NCBI RefSeq assembly: GCF_020733705.1
Contig: NZ_JAJFZM010000001.1
Span: forward strand, 2,976,001 to 3,040,000
Reading direction: 5' to 3'
From: Nocardia australiensis
GTDB lineage: Bacteria > Actinomycetota > Actinomycetes > Mycobacteriales > Mycobacteriaceae
DNA length: 64,000 nt
Part shown: one piece after another, positions 45,424 through 54,293 of the stretch
Position numbering within the stretch: the stretch's first letter is position 1
Layout: every line of letters starts with the position of its first letter
Program-made: the position numbers and the translations under genes
The notes under the pieces: model-generated
What the model was told of the DNA's origin: nothing
What the model saw: only the letters and a program-made list of their open reading frames with translations
Database searches by the model: none

Positions 45424-46677
45424 GTGCGCGCGATCGAATTATCGGGTCAGCAGAATTCAAAAGTGGGGCAGCGGATAGAAATGCGGCGAATCCAGCTCCG
45501 ATTGTCTCGGAAAGCTGTTTCGGGCCTGGTGGGTCGTAGTGAGGAGTGGCTTCGCCTCGTTGAGAACGGGCAACAGCAATTGGACAATGTGCGTGTAATC
45601 GTACGGCTGGCTCAGGTGCTCGGATTCGGAGATTTTCGCGAACTGATAGATATTCCAGGGCCGGCAAGGCGGAGTTCCACAAACTCTGCTGCGAAGGTAT
45701 CCGAAGTATTCGGGGCCGCGATTATCGAATATCCGGAGCTGCGGAATCTTCGATCCGGTCAGTCGTGTGTTTTGAATACTCCAAAAGATGATCTTCGGCC
45801 GCGCGACGAATGCAGTTCGGTTGTATCCGAAATGAATCTCTGTCGCATGATATGGCGAGAGTCGCCCTCTCGATTCTCGCAGCTTTCCCAGCGGCTTCCT
45901 CGTCTGATCAGGCGCTGCCGAGAGCTGTATTGGCAATCGAAGCGGCCGGAGATCTTGGATCTCCTCGCGCAATGCTATCATTTAACTGCGGAAATCATGA
46001 TACGGATACGTTCGTATGATCTGGCGTGGACTGTATCTGACCGGGCTGTGGCGATCTCGTGTGATCAGGACAAAACCTTGATGGCCGCAGTGGGTGGATG
46101 GCATATCGCCAACACCTTACTGCATATCGACCAAGCCGCTGAATGTTACAAGATTGCGTTGGATACTGCAGAACAGATGTCGAATAATTCAACCGAGCAT
46201 GAACAACTTCGAAATGCGCTTCGCCTCCTGGCCGCTAAAGCGGCCGCAGCGCGGGGGGAAATGGCCCGGTCCGAACAGCTGATGCTACAGTCTCAACACG
46301 CTGTGAATCGAGGCGAAGCCAGTAGGCAAGTGCTCGGGATCACCTTCGGGGCGCGCGAGGTGGCAATCGCGCGCATGGAAATCAGCTTGGCTCGCAATGA
46401 CTTTGACCAGGCAATCCGGGACGCCGAACAGGTTGTCCTCGGTGACAACGCCCTGCCAGGGCGCGCCCGCTATTATATCGCCCTGGCACGCGCATTTATC
46501 GAACGTGGGGACGAAATGGCCTCGACTTTCGCGTTATCCAAAGCAGCCGACGCAAGCCCAGAAGACCTTTTATACGATCCAGATGCGCAAACTGCAGTGC
46601 ATAAGTTGCAACGACGCAACAACCCGCTACTTCGGCGAGATCTTACCCGGATCACGGCATTGGCCGGGCTCGGCTGA
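45424..46677 (+). CDS. XRE-family regulator with TPR-like C-terminus, atypical base composition
   Basis: 417 residues from GTG 45424 (AAAGGGG upstream); an in-frame ATG at 45352 is also possible. HTH: MRRIQLRLSRKAVSGLVGRS, EEWLRLVENGQQQLDN. The remainder is helical with TPR-like repeats (LDLLAQCYHLTAEIMIRIRS, YKIALDTAEQMSNNS). Codons are noticeably richer in A/T than neighbours, so the gene was probably acquired. Similar to regulators in Nocardia and Frankia that pair HTH with TPR sensing. Confidence 0.82.
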   Translation: MRAIELSGQQNSKVGQRIEMRRIQLRLSRKAVSGLVGRSEEWLRLVENGQQQLDNVRVIVRLAQVLGFGDFRELIDIPGPARRSSTNSAAKVSEVFGAAIIEYPELRNLRSGQSCVLNTPKDDLRPRDECSSVVSEMNLCRMIWRESPSRFSQLSQRLPRLIRRCRELYWQSKRPEILDLLAQCYHLTAEIMIRIRSYDLAWTVSDRAVAISCDQDKTLMAAVGGWHIANTLLHIDQAAECYKIALDTAEQMSNNSTEHEQLRNALRLLAAKAAAARGEMARSEQLMLQSQHAVNRGEASRQVLGITFGAREVAIARMEISLARNDFDQAIRDAEQVVLGDNALPGRARYYIALARAFIERGDEMASTFALSKAADASPEDLLYDPDAQTAVHKLQRRNNPLLRRDLTRITALAGLG

Positions 46678-46752
46678 CGCGGCTTTATGACGCAACCCGT
46701 AAAAAGGATCCTGTGCCGCTGACAGCGGGCTGGGGAACACTGAAAACCCTTG

Positions 46753-47208
46753 TCACACCGTCAGATTGACCGTCTCGCTGATTATGGAGCAGGCCGTACC
46801 GTTGTTGGGATCTTCGACCACGGCGCTGAAGAAGAACTGCTGGTCGGGCAGTTCGGTTTGCGGCATGATTGTCTGGAGTGTGAACCTGTCTGCGATCTGC
46901 TCCTCGCCGCTCCAGACCGTCTCCATGAGCGTGGGTTCCGGCTCGTGCATTTGATAGAGGTCGACTTTGGTCAGGACGGAAGCATGCGCAGCCGAATCGC
47001 GTGTAATGGCGACCTTCACGGTCTCTCCACTCCGGAAGACGGAGCCCGCCCTGGGGGAGGTGATGGCAACGCCGAAACAATCGCGGGATACGGCGGGGTC
47101 CAGGCGCGTGGTGTGCTGGGTGAGGGCGGCGGCGGGAGTCGTGCTGAACAGTCCGGTTGTGAGGGCGGTTATGCCCAGTGTCGCTGTGGCGAATCGACGC
47201 ATGCGCAA
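46753..47208 (-). CDS. Secreted protein with Ig-like fold, unknown function
   Basis: 151 residues. Signal peptide MRMRRFATATLGITALTTGL, cleavage near AAALT. Mature part: VAITSPRAGSVFRSGETVKV, LYQMHEPEPTLMETVW, QQFFFSAVVEDPNNGTACSI, consistent with an all-beta extracellular domain with two Cys. Family not recognised. Convergent with the XRE gene. Confidence 0.7.
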   Translation of the reverse strand: MRMRRFATATLGITALTTGLFSTTPAAALTQHTTRLDPAVSRDCFGVAITSPRAGSVFRSGETVKVAITRDSAAHASVLTKVDLYQMHEPEPTLMETVWSGEEQIADRFTLQTIMPQTELPDQQFFFSAVVEDPNNGTACSIISETVNLTV

Positions 47209-47578
47209 GGAGGATCCTTCCGAGATGGGTCTGAGTTCTGAGCCAGTTCGGGGTGGAACACCCAGCCAGTGGGTGCTGGGATCGCAGGGCTGCTTCTCCT
47301 GACGATAGCTGACGCATTGCTTGCTGTGGTGCCAGACGTATCATTGATGCGCCGAATTTCGATCGCTGGTGGTGTGTCAACTGCCACGGCTGCCGTCTCC
47401 GGTGCGCACGCATTCACGTTGCGGTACTTGGATATTGACGTTGCGGGTCCACTTACCCGGCCGCAAGGCCGGCACCGCGCCGAACGGGCCATCCGGGCGC
47501 TGCGCCAGCGACCGGTGCGTGCGCGCCGACCCGAAGGACCGCATAGTTGAACATCCACAACTCCGTCAGAATGACCTC
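47209..47578. other. Intergenic region without supported genes
   Basis: 370 bases. Open frames occur on both strands, but none has a ribosome binding site or recognisable motif. It presumably holds the promoters for the secreted-protein gene (left) and the GNAT gene (right). Confidence 0.45.
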
Positions 47579-48139
47579 ATGACCCGACTACCCACGCTCT
47601 CTGCCCCCGAAATCACTTCGGATCGCCTCCGGCTGCGCAAGGCACACGACGACGACCGCGAGGGATTCATCGAGTTACAGACCGACCCCCAGGTGCGGGC
47701 ATATCTTGGCGGCCCGCGTCCGCGCGCCGATGTCGAGGAGTATCTCGACACGGTCGGCACCACCAACGTGACAGCCAGCCCAGGCGTCTACGTCATCGCG
47801 GACAGGGAGACGAACCTGCTCATCGGAACGTTGATGCTCAACCACCGATCCGCCGACCAGCCCGGACACCTTACCAAGGACAGCGAAGAACTGGAACTGA
47901 CCTACCTGCTGCGACGCGATGCCTGGGGCGCAGGTCTTGCATTCGAAGCCGCTACCGCCGCGCTGCACACTGCCGCCAACGAACTCCCCGATCAACCGGT
48001 CCTGGTCATCACCCAGACGGCAAACCAGCGTTCACTGAAACTTGCCACCCGCCTCCGGTTCCAGGCAGTCAGCACATTCGAAGCACATGGCGCGCGGCAG
48101 ACCCTCGCCACCACCCGCCTGCACACATTCAAAACCTAA
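47579..48139 (+). CDS. GNAT-family N-acetyltransferase (RimJ/RimL type)
   Basis: 186 residues from ATG 47579. Typical start TSDRLRLRKAHDDDREGFIE, then VYVIADRETNLLIGTLMLNH and ELTYLLRRDAWGAGLAFEAA (acetyl-CoA binding), NQRSLKLATRLRFQAV. Transfers acetyl from acetyl-CoA to an amine; substrate unknown. Confidence 0.88.
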   Translation: MTRLPTLSAPEITSDRLRLRKAHDDDREGFIELQTDPQVRAYLGGPRPRADVEEYLDTVGTTNVTASPGVYVIADRETNLLIGTLMLNHRSADQPGHLTKDSEELELTYLLRRDAWGAGLAFEAATAALHTAANELPDQPVLVITQTANQRSLKLATRLRFQAVSTFEAHGARQTLATTRLHTFKT

Positions 48140-48143
48140 CGAT

Positions 48144-48376
48144 CTACCGCGCGAACTCCGCCACTCGCGAGGCGGCACAGCTCAGCAGCCGCGACACCTT
48201 CTGTTCACGCTCGGTCAGGTCCGAGAGTGCTGATGGCGGGGCCCAGGTACCGCCGTGTCCATCGGCCGCCGCGTAGCGGTGGAAACGAAGTCACCATCTG
48301 CATCACAGCACAACGGGTCACCGGGCTCGTCATACGAAATGATGACGTACGCACCGCCCTTACGGCCGATGAATCG
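48144..48376 (-). pseudogene. Frameshifted small gene
   Basis: Minus strand reads RRVRFIGRKGGAYVIISYDE then PGDPLCCDADGDFV, and after a one-base shift FHRYAAADGHGGTWAPPSAL and SDLTEREQKVSRLLSCAASR to a stop at 48144. The joined product looks like a coherent small protein, so either a frameshift mutation or a sequence error is present. Family unknown. Confidence 0.5.
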
Positions 48377-48403
48377 CACCCGACGTGGCGGCAGGATTGC
48401 AGT

Positions 48404-48586
48404 ATGCAGATACGATTTGCGGCCGGCTTCGGGATATTGCTCGTCCTCGCCGGGGCAGCATTGTGGCTCTTCGCGCGAGACACCGAATTCTTCTGGTTCC
48501 GAGGTGGGCCACTCGGCGCCGTTCTCGTAGTGGTCGGGGTGATCGACATCGTAAGCGCGCTCAGGACGGACCGGCGGAAGCTGTAA
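48404..48586 (+). CDS. Small two-helix membrane protein
   Basis: 60 residues from ATG 48404: MQIRFAAGFGILLVLAGAAL, WLFARDTEFFWFRG, then GAVLVVVGVIDIVSAL. Two transmembrane helices joined by an aromatic loop. Unknown function; plausible as a real gene because the hydrophobic pattern is regular. Its 5' end is divergent from and overlaps the promoter of the frameshifted gene. Confidence 0.6.
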   Translation: MQIRFAAGFGILLVLAGAALWLFARDTEFFWFRGGPLGAVLVVVGVIDIVSALRTDRRKL

Positions 48587-49727
48587 CTGGACCGGAGGTT
48601 GAGGTGCCCGCGATGCGGGCAGTCGATGGTTGGGACGCGGGCGACGGGCCGCAATCGGTCGTATCGGTATTACACCTGTGGGAGCCGATCGCGGTATAGC
48701 TCGGCCGAATGTGATCAGCCTCGGCTGGACGCTGACTCGGTCGATCAGGCTGTGAATCGTCGACAGTGAAGAATCTGCTGGTCATAGTGATAGTGCGCGA
48801 ACCGTCCCGGGGGGACGGTTCGCGCACTATCACGTTTGGGGTGGCTGACGCATCAGCGTACGAACCGCGACGTGCTGGTCGACGGCCCGGCGATCGTCAT
48901 CCGGGCCGTGAGGCAACGATCAAGTGGGGCAAGTGCCGCGCCAGAGTGATCCGTTGCGGGATATGTGCGCGGGGGTTCAACTCGGGAGGGGGTATGACCA
49001 CTACGCCCACGCGTTGCGGGCGGAAGAACTGCTCGTCATCGACGGTTGATTCCACCTGAGGAAAGCGCCGTGCACTGAGTCCGCTGCCGTCCGTCAAAGA
49101 TCCTCGGAAGGAGGCTAGCAGGGATAAAGGCTTTGATACGTTTGCGGTGGGAGGATGAGTCTCGCACACTGTCCCTGTCTGGGGCTTTGGATTGAGAGCC
49201 GGTTCTGCAGTTACGCACCAACGCAACCGATTCGGCGGGCCGCCCCGTCCAAGAGACGCGAGTCCTCAGGTCGCGAGTCCTGTTACTTCTCGTCGCGTCT
49301 CCAGCGGCGGTCGTGTCACTTGCAGCGCTGCGACGCGGGCCCATGCGGGCGTTTGGGGAGGCACCGGACTCCGGATCTCACGTCCAGGTCGAGGTCTGTT
49401 GGGTCGGGGTGCCATGGCTGTTGGTCGGTGTTCCCTGCCAAATCGACGATCGCGACTACCAAGACCAGCGGGGATCGAGCCACTGCCCCGTTAGAATTGA
49501 TGCCCGAGCACGGGTTTCGTGGCTTTGTGGTGCTGGTATGCGCGGCGATGTTGAGGATGTCGCTGGATGTTGGATGCGTGCTGCTCGTCGAGGTTGCGGG
49601 GTCTCTCGGGTCGGGTTGGTCCAGCTCGCCTTGTTGGATGCCTCGACGATGTCGGCTTGTTTCCTCCTGCGGTTTGGAAGCGTTGTAGCCGTTGGTTTTC
49701 GCCCATGAACCAGGCCACAGTGAGGGG
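48587..49727. other. Gene-poor region with a possible gene fragment
   Basis: About 1.1 kb without a full gene. It holds the long perfect inverted repeat (48787-48833) and a plus-strand fragment at about 48910-49049 reading DQVGQVPRQSDPLRDMCAGV then QLGRGYDHYAHALRAEELLV and stop, which looks like the end of a lost gene. The rest shows nothing I can support. Confidence 0.4.
48787..48833. repeat. Perfect 21-bp inverted repeat
   Basis: Arms 48787-48807 and 48813-48833 are exact reverse complements around the loop CGGGG. Each arm begins GTGATAGTGCGCG. No T-run follows, so it is not a typical terminator; it could be an extruding cruciform, a protein-binding site or a miniature element end. Confidence 0.8.
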
Positions 49728-50213
49728 ATGAGGAACTGGTTCCTGGGAACTGCGGCCGCAGTTGTCGCGGCAGCGGCCGCGACAGCACTTGTGGTAGCGG
49801 TGGTCACCGAGACGCGCAGGCCCGACGACTGCCGGTCGGTCGACGGTGCCCTGGTCGCGACCATCACTGAGCGGGCCGGGCGCGGGCCTGTGGAGGCTCT
49901 CGTCGCGATGGCTGTCGAGGATCGGTTTGCTCGTGGACGGTCCTCGGTTCCCTATGACGCCTACTACTTGATCGGCATTCGTTTCCGAACTTTCGATGGG
50001 GCAACCCATTCCGGTGTGTGGGGGCTGGGAACCAACGCAGCCGATCGGGGACAGGACCGGCGGCTCGCGGTGGTCGGACCGATCGATGGGACGTCGAGTT
50101 CGCTGGCCGCCATCACCCCGGGCGCCGCAACGTGGACGGACTGGCCCAACCGCGATATCCCTGTCGGAGAAACCGATCCGACGGTCGTCAAGACGGTGCG
50201 ATGCCTGAGCTGA
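49728..50213 (+). CDS. Membrane-anchored or secreted hypothetical protein
   Basis: 161 residues from ATG 49728 (GAGGGG just upstream). One N-terminal hydrophobic segment (WFLGTAAAVVAAAAATALVV) and a soluble outer domain with two Cys (DDCRSVDG and VRCLS). Motifs: YYLIGIRFRTFDGATHSGVW, GTNAADRGQDRRLAVVG. Family not recognised. Confidence 0.7.
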   Translation: MRNWFLGTAAAVVAAAAATALVVAVVTETRRPDDCRSVDGALVATITERAGRGPVEALVAMAVEDRFARGRSSVPYDAYYLIGIRFRTFDGATHSGVWGLGTNAADRGQDRRLAVVGPIDGTSSSLAAITPGAATWTDWPNRDIPVGETDPTVVKTVRCLS

Positions 50214-50435
50214 ACCGGACCCGTTGCAGTGGGGCATCGACGGCGTCCACAGGTACTCGGTCGCCCCGGTGAATTCATTGTGGCACCGTCTCGCCCCGGT
50301 TGTCGGCTTGCAACGTCCGAGGGCGGCCATCGCCGGGGCAGAGACCGTCGCCGTCACTAGGTTGTGTCTCCCAATCGAGGCTCTGTGGGTGGTTGGTCAA
50401 GCCAGGTGGTGGTCTACTGTGCGCATAGTCGTTGT

Positions 50436-51518
50436 TCAGGTCAGGTCGTGGTAGAGGGCATTGATGACGTGCTGGTCGCGGGTGAGTCTGTCGGTGGATC
50501 CGGCGTTGCCGAGGAAATAGAGTGCGGCGGTGAGTTCGGCGGCCGGGTCGCTGAAGACGAGGTTGGCGGTGCCGCCCAAGGCGCCGAAGGATTCGGTGGA
50601 GGCGGGGCCGAAGTTTTCGGCTGCCAGGACGATGCCGAGTCCCCATCGGCGTGTAGTGCCGGCTGATTCGTCGATCAGCGCTGGCGGTCGGTGATCGGTG
50701 ATCAGTGTCCGGCAGGTGGTGGGCTGCAGGATCGGTGTGCCGGCGTGCCGCCCCGAGGTGCGCAGCATCTCACAGATTGTGGCGGCATCGGCGAACGGGC
50801 CTGCCATGCAGGCGCTGGGATACCCGGCTTTCGGGTCGTAGCGGCCGATCCGCTCGGCCAGTTCGGCTGGTCCGAACCACGGGACTTCCGCGATGTCGGC
50901 GCTGTGGGGGCCACCGAGTTCGGAGCGTAGCCGCAGCGCGACGGTGACCTGTTCCCGCTGAAAGATCGAGAACGGCTGGCCGCTGGCTCGTCGCACGATT
51001 TCGTCGAGTAGCAGATAACCGGCGTGGCCGAGGTAGGCCGCACGCGTGCCGGGCACCCAGTCCGGGTCGGCATCGCCGTGCAGGATCAGCTGGACCAATG
51101 TGTCCCTGCCGTCAGCGAACTGCCGACCTACTTCGCGGTCGATGGTCCGTAACGGGGCGGTATGGGTCAGCAGGTGCTCGATGCGGATGTCGTCTTTGCC
51201 GGGGCCGGTGAACTCCGGGCAGTATTGCACGACCTGATCACTGGGCTGGATCAGTCCGAGTTCCCAGGCGCGTGCCACTGCCACGGTCGCGGCCAGCTTC
51301 GATGCGGAAAACCACGGCACAACTGTGTCTGCTGTCAGCCCACGCCCGTCGCCGCAGTCCCCGACGGCAATATCGAGGATCTCCACACCACGGCGAAGCA
51401 CTCGAAGCGTGGCACCGAGGCAGGTGCCCTGGGCTGCGACATCGGCCAGAGCCGATCGGACTGTGGGGAAAGCGTCTTCGGCACCGCGCGAGTTCTGTAA
51501 CGAGGTGAGCGCACTCAT
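50436..51518 (-). CDS. Beta-lactamase-fold serine hydrolase (class C/EstB type)
   Basis: 360 residues, no signal peptide. SxxK nucleophile in WFSASKLAA near residue 72, Tyr of the second motif in RAAYLGHAGYLLL near 160, and a third-motif stretch FGALGGTANLVF near 315. TRRWGLGIVL is typical of EstB-like esterases. Probably a cytosolic esterase or peptidase rather than a beta-lactamase. Confidence 0.88.
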   Translation of the reverse strand: MSALTSLQNSRGAEDAFPTVRSALADVAAQGTCLGATLRVLRRGVEILDIAVGDCGDGRGLTADTVVPWFSASKLAATVAVARAWELGLIQPSDQVVQYCPEFTGPGKDDIRIEHLLTHTAPLRTIDREVGRQFADGRDTLVQLILHGDADPDWVPGTRAAYLGHAGYLLLDEIVRRASGQPFSIFQREQVTVALRLRSELGGPHSADIAEVPWFGPAELAERIGRYDPKAGYPSACMAGPFADAATICEMLRTSGRHAGTPILQPTTCRTLITDHRPPALIDESAGTTRRWGLGIVLAAENFGPASTESFGALGGTANLVFSDPAAELTAALYFLGNAGSTDRLTRDQHVINALYHDLT

Positions 51519-51783
51519 ACACGTGATGATCCATCGCGCTCGACGACTGCGGCAGACTTTACGCAGTCAGCGAACGCACCCGGGTTGTCGTTCCCATCGC
51601 TGTTGAAACATCCCGCGTTCCCGCAGAATTCGACGCAGTGAGAGAGGTGCTATCTCTGCTCACCAGTACATTTGCCGGATTCGCCCGATACGCCCGTGTC
51701 TCTAATCGCGGGTCCCGACGCGGGACGCTGATCGCAGCGTCCCGCAGGGTTACTACAAGCGCCACTGCAAGGAGATCTGACAG

Positions 51784-52023
51784 ATGTCGGACGAGAAGAA
51801 GCTGTGGGAAATCCGTCTGGGCGTCATCGCCTCGGAGACGGAAGCACGAGAGGTCGCTGAGAAGATCGAGCGACTCCTGTGCCCCGATCCTGACCATGCT
51901 CCGCCGTACCCGATCCCGTGGAGTCTCAGCATCGACACCGAAGACGACATGTCCGCGGACCGTCGAGAGGCATACGACGATGTGGTGGAGCAGCATCGGA
52001 TCGAGTCCAGAACAAGTCAGTAG
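51784..52023 (+). CDS. Small hypothetical protein
   Basis: 79 residues with AAGGAG ten bases upstream. MSDEKKLWEIRLGVIASETE, AREVAEKIERLLCPDPDH, then a Pro-rich turn and acidic tail. Predicted beta-alpha fold; recurrent in actinobacterial mobile regions as far as I can judge. No function assigned. Confidence 0.65.
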   Translation: MSDEKKLWEIRLGVIASETEAREVAEKIERLLCPDPDHAPPYPIPWSLSIDTEDDMSADRREAYDDVVEQHRIESRTSQ

Positions 52024-52123
52024 TCCGGAGACTTGCCCGGACCTCGGTGCGCACCGGATTCGACGATCACCCTGTCCGTGGCGAGATGATCCGAAATCGC
52101 TGTGATGACAGCATCTTCACGAT

Positions 52124-52162
52124 GGCGAGGCCCCGTCGGCTGATACCCGGCGGGGCCTCGCC
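52124..52162 (+). terminator. GC-rich hairpin terminator
   Basis: GGCGAGGCCCCG and CGGGGCCTCGCC arms with a further CGG/CCG inner pair and 7-base loop, 100 bases after the small gene at 51784. Confidence 0.75.
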
Positions 52163-52250
52163 GTCGCTGTAGGTGTCGCGACGAGATCGATCCGAGTGCC
52201 GAGATCCCAGCCCGGTGTCTGACCTCCGATAACGTCGACATTATTGACAC

Positions 52251-52418
52251 GTGATCGACATCGGTGCCCTGGTCAAGACCACTCCCGCCAGCGATCGCAC
52301 CTTCACCATCACCGAGATCGACGACACCGTTGCCCTTATCACCCCGGTCGGCGAGACCGCACCTGGCTCCTACCCCTACTGGTGGCCGCTGCGTTGGCTC
52401 CATCCCGTCGGCGTCTGA
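52251..52418 (+). CDS. Short hypothetical protein
   Basis: 55 residues from GTG 52251: VIDIGALVKTTPASDRTFTI, TEIDDTVALITPVGETAPGS, YPYWWPLRWLHPVGV. Regular beta-strand pattern suggests a small KOW/SH3-like barrel. It has no clear Shine-Dalgarno. Function unknown. Confidence 0.55.
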   Translation: MIDIGALVKTTPASDRTFTITEIDDTVALITPVGETAPGSYPYWWPLRWLHPVGV

Positions 52419-52931
52419 CCTGCGATAGGCGCGTAGCCGGTCTCGTCGAGCGAGCTGCGGGCGCCCAAACGCGCGCTATCGCATTCTTGACCCAGGCCTG
52501 GGTCCACTCTCGACGACATCAGGGTGGGGAGTCTGCTCGCTCATACCGATACGACGTGGCCGTCGCGGCCGCCGTTTCACCGCTGCTACAGCCGCACCCC
52601 GTCCATGACCAGGCCACGAGAGCGGCGACAGTGCTCCGTGCACGAAGGGGTTCCGGTAGAACTCGCCGGATTTTGGGCAGATGTGGGCGGCGGCTTGGAC
52701 TACTGACTGCCAGCAGAACCATCAGCGCTGGCCAGGCAGTAGCGAGGAAGCCCGGTTGGGGGTGTGGCACGGCTCTGGATGAGGTCGAAACCTACCGTCT
52801 GACCGGCAAATCCGATGATTTTTCGGCCGATGCTACGGCTACCCGACGAAGCGCCTATCCCGTCAGTGGCCGGTGTCACTATTGCTCCGCAGAGAAGTGT
52901 TGTGCGCTAACTGCTTTCAGGGGAGATGAAC
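52419..52931. other. Intergenic region without supported genes
   Basis: Contains long open frames on both strands that show arginine-rich translations and no motif, typical of GC-rich non-coding or decayed DNA. Confidence 0.4.
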
Positions 52932-53201
52932 ATGGTGGGACGCGGGAACTCGGTACCGGAGCGGTTCGTGGTCGACGACACGACCAGGACCAGGCTCGGG
53001 CCGATCGGGTTGGAAGACCTGTCGGGCGAACCTGTGGCCGCACGAGTGCCAGACGTGTGGAACAGCTTTCGGCGGGGTTCGGCCGGCGGTGTACGTCCCG
53101 TCGGGCACCGGATGACAAAGGACGATACGTGGTTCTCGACGAACGCGACTTGCCCTGTGTGCGAGACGCTTTCACCGCAGATCAGAGGGGTTGGAAGGTA
53201 G
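52932..53201 (+). CDS. Possible small hypothetical protein
   Basis: 89 codons from ATG 52932, preceded by AGGGGAG. Reads VPERFVVDDTTRTRLGPIGL, EDLSGEPVAARVPDVWNSF, then a tail with CPVCET. Composition is believable for protein but no family is seen. It may be the head of a broken gene. Confidence 0.35.
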   Translation: MVGRGNSVPERFVVDDTTRTRLGPIGLEDLSGEPVAARVPDVWNSFRRGSAGGVRPVGHRMTKDDTWFSTNATCPVCETLSPQIRGVGR

Positions 53202-53340
53202 CTGTCGAGGCCGGAACAAGCTCGGCGCGACCGCCAAACTTTACGGACCGATCCGTCGGATTATCAGGATTCTCTCAGCTGAACCCGACACGCCCGCCCA
53301 CGGCCCGCAAGCTGGGGGTTTCGTGTCGATCCAGACAAAA

Positions 53341-53387
53341 ACGTCACCCGCCCCACGCTGCATAACTGCAGGTAGAGCGGGTGACGT
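53341..53387. repeat. Inverted repeat next to tRNA-like sequence
   Basis: ACGTCACCCGC and GCGGGTGACGT, 11-base perfect arms, with an inner CTGCA/TGCAG pair and AAAAA on the left (a T-run on the minus strand). Either a minus-strand terminator or part of a recombination site. Confidence 0.5.
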
Positions 53388-53395
53388 GTAGTTAC

Positions 53396-53426
53396 TGCCG
53401 TGTCCGGAGGGGGACTTGAAATCCCG
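53396..53426 (-). other. tRNA 3'-end-like fragment (possible att site)
   Basis: The minus strand reads GGATTTCAAGTCCCCCTCCG followed by GACAC, resembling the T-arm and acceptor end of an actinobacterial tRNA-Leu, without the rest of a tRNA. Such fragments are left as attachment sites by elements that integrate in tRNA genes. Confidence 0.3.
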
Positions 53427-54290
53427 CCGGACCCTCTTACAGCCGCTGGTGAAGACATCCGCCATGCGTCTGACCTGCGCCATCGTGAACCAGGGTGAAT
53501 CAGCTCGGTTTGGACGGGTTCAGGGTAGCCATCGAATGTGGACGGCGTCCACAGCGATGTCCACGCGGCAAACCGCCACATCGAACATGTTGAAACCCTG
53601 CCTAATCGGCCCGTATCCGGTTGCTGGAGCAGAAGAACGAAGCACCGGCGGGCCGCGGCATACCTGTCGTAAGCGCAGTTACCAGGAAGCGGATCTACCC
53701 GTTCGTGAAAGAGCCTGCCGCCGAGGGATCCCCGCGGTGGCGATGTCCCGCACGACGCGATAACTGCGATCGAGATCGCCCTCGGCGGCGCGTCTGCTCG
53801 CCGGTTCGGTCTTGTTCGGCCCTGCCCCGGGAACTCAAGCTCCGAGCATTTCGGTGCCTAGTACACGACACCGTCGCCACGCATCGAAAGCCAGTGCGCC
53901 GTAGAGGAAATAGGCATTCGCAAGGAGAGGAATCGCCCGCCCTCACGCCACGTGAGATCCGTCGACAGTTCACCCGTTGAAACCCGCGAGACGTAGGGCT
54001 GTTTCCAGGTGATGTGCTCGCTCCTGGCGTGGTTGGGGGAATGTCCATGGTGTGGAAGTCGTCGGGTCGGGTTCGGGGGAGTACCGTGCCGCTGATGTCG
54101 CCGCGGGCGCTGTAGATCTGGTAGCGGACTTTGTGGCCGAGGATCACGCGGTTGTTGTCGTTGATGTCGCCGCGGTCGATGCCGGATGTGTTGATGGAAT
54201 TGAGGTATCCGGGGATGTCTTGGCCTTGGACCCACCGGTTGACGAGTCAGCCCGCCCATCTCCTGCGGCAAGTTACGAGACAGTCGACCC
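53427..54290. other. Gene-poor region with a degraded gene fragment
   Basis: The minus strand from about 54246 to 54010 reads LVNRWVQGQDIPGYLNSINT, SGIDRGDINDNNRVILGHKV and RYQIYSARGDISGTVLPRTR, then PDDFHTMDIPPTTPG, before drifting into arginine-rich noise. This is probably the remains of a real protein gene cut by a stop at its head. I do not recognise the family. The rest, 53427-54009, shows nothing supported. Confidence 0.45.
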
Positions 54291-54293
54291 CGA

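Noticed and set aside
47169..47558. 129-codon minus-strand ORF
   Set aside because: No start signal or motif, low-complexity Arg/Ser content, and it overlaps the signal peptide region of the real secreted-protein gene.
52244..53365. 373-codon plus-strand frame
   Set aside because: Arginine-rich, no motif, no ribosome binding site; overlaps a better short gene (52251-52418) and several hairpins.
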